A stretch of DNA of 13,132 nucleotides, taken from the NCBI GenBank assembly GCA_023437285.1, contig JAEZGP010000232.1, positions 1 to 13,132 of the forward strand, read 5' to 3'. Both the position numbers and the translations under genes were made by a program. This document shows, in pieces, positions 12,539 to 13,132 of this stretch; the first letter of the stretch is position 1, and each line of letters begins with the position of its first letter. The notes beneath the pieces are model-generated. The model had not been told where the DNA came from. It ran no database searches and saw only the letters and a list, made by a program, of their open reading frames with translations. Source of the stretch: Actinomycetes bacterium (GTDB lineage: Bacteria > Actinomycetota > Actinomycetes > Mycobacteriales > Micromonosporaceae).

Positions 12539-13132
12539 TCATCGACCGCTGCGCCGCAGGCGGACCCGGTAGGAGTAGCGGTCGGGCAGGAAGTAGCTCG
12601 TCGCCAGCTCGACGGCCGCGCCGCTGGCGGCGTAGTACAGCCGGTCGATGCGCAGCAGCGGAGCGCCCTCCTCGCAGGCGAGCCGGTCCGCCAGGGCCGG
12701 GGTGGCCCGCGCCGCGGTGATGCTCTGCTCGGCCTCGGCGATCGGACTGGCCAGGCGCGCGTCGAGCAGGCCGATGACCGTCTCGACGCTGCGGGCCCCC
12801 GCCCGGGCGAGTTCGGGCACGTCATCGAGAAGCCGGCCCACGTCGGGAGGCAGGTACACCGAGGTCACGCAGAACGGCGTGTCCTCGTAGTGGCGCCGGA
12901 AGTGCGCGGCGTAGACGGCGTCGGACGGCAGTCTCAGCCGGCCGGCGGCGTCCACATCGACCGTACGGCGCAGCGGCGTGAGCATCTCCAGCGTCGTGTC
13001 CAACGACAGGCCCATGAGGTCCTCGACGGAGCCGAACTGGCGCAGATAGGCGCCGGTCGGCGCCACGAACGTCCCCCGTCCGGGGAACCGGGCGACCATG
13101 CCCTCCGCGACGAGGTCGTGGAAGGCCCGCCG
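12539..13132 (-). CDS. GntR-family regulator with UTRA domain (HutC type), N-terminus beyond right edge
   Basis: The 197 residues present begin in the recognition part of a winged helix-turn-helix (REAF-like RRAFHDLVAEGMVARFPGRG, then TFV), which is diagnostic for GntR. The rest is a UTRA ligand-binding domain, ending with the typical 'ERxxxADGxPVAxExSYxP' pattern seen here as RLYYAASGAAVELATSYFLP. The first roughly 50 residues are missing because the window ends. UTRA regulators respond to small organic effectors and usually repress a nearby catabolic operon. It is encoded on the same strand and 70 bases upstream of the monooxygenase. The AT-rich gap between them carries the palindrome and the shared 12-mer, making it the best candidate for the local pathway-specific regulator. 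Confidence 0.88.
   Translation of the reverse strand, partial: RRAFHDLVAEGMVARFPGRGTFVAPTGAYLRQFGSVEDLMGLSLDTTLEMLTPLRRTVDVDAAGRLRLPSDAVYAAHFRRHYEDTPFCVTSVYLPPDVGRLLDDVPELARAGARSVETVIGLLDARLASPIAEAEQSITAARATPALADRLACEEGAPLLRIDRLYYAASGAAVELATSYFLPDRYSYRVRLRRSGR

Noticed and set aside
1..13132. Defence system, prophage, insertion sequence or CRISPR array
   Set aside because: Every convincing reading frame belongs to catabolic enzyme, transporter or regulator families. No transposase, integrase, nuclease, terminal repeats or spaced direct repeats were seen.

Overview
The window is high-GC DNA with strong G/C bias at third codon positions. It carries GTG starts, dense operons with 4-base ATGA/GTGA overlaps and apparently leaderless promoters. 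This points to an Actinomycetota chromosome; genus and species cannot be told from it. No rRNA, tRNA, CRISPR array, transposase, integrase or phage gene was recognised.

Layout. (1) 1-429, minus: N-terminal part of an AMP-forming acyl-CoA synthetase/ligase, running off the left edge. (2) 430-580: divergent promoter region with a 25-bp imperfect inverted repeat, the probable TetR operator. (3) 581-4052, plus: TetR-family regulator, FabG-like short-chain dehydrogenase (SDR), an unusual crotonase and an MFS_3-type exporter. (4) 8240-4058, minus: a tightly overlapping operon in the order MFE-2-like SDR, MaoC-N dehydratase-like protein, MaoC hydratase, DUF35 zinc-ribbon/OB protein, lipid-transfer-protein-type thiolase, PaaG-like crotonase. 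(5) 8331-10687: two divergent acyl-CoA dehydrogenases (ACADs) separated by 44 bp. (6) 12468-10699, minus: a flavin-containing monooxygenase with an N-terminal NTF2-like domain. (7) 12539-13132, minus: a GntR/HutC-family (UTRA) regulator cut by the right edge.

How they may work together (inference). CoA activation, ACAD oxidation, (R)-specific MaoC hydration, MFE-2-type SDR oxidation and cleavage by the Ltp-type thiolase with its DUF35 partner make a complete acyl-CoA beta-oxidation path. It resembles the actinobacterial machinery for sterol and other isoprenoid side chains (FadE28/29, ChsH1/ChsH2, Ltp2). The monooxygenase and extra crotonases could prepare or finish a cyclic or branched substrate, and the exporter may move substrate or intermediate. 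No steroid-ring genes are in the window, so the substrate is unknown.

The most interesting non-coding signal is a shared AT-rich 12-mer, AGCTAAAT(G/C)ATT. It lies in front of the SDR operon, between the two ACADs, and at the monooxygenase start. It looks like a local operator tying these transcripts into one regulon, perhaps read by the adjacent GntR/UTRA protein.
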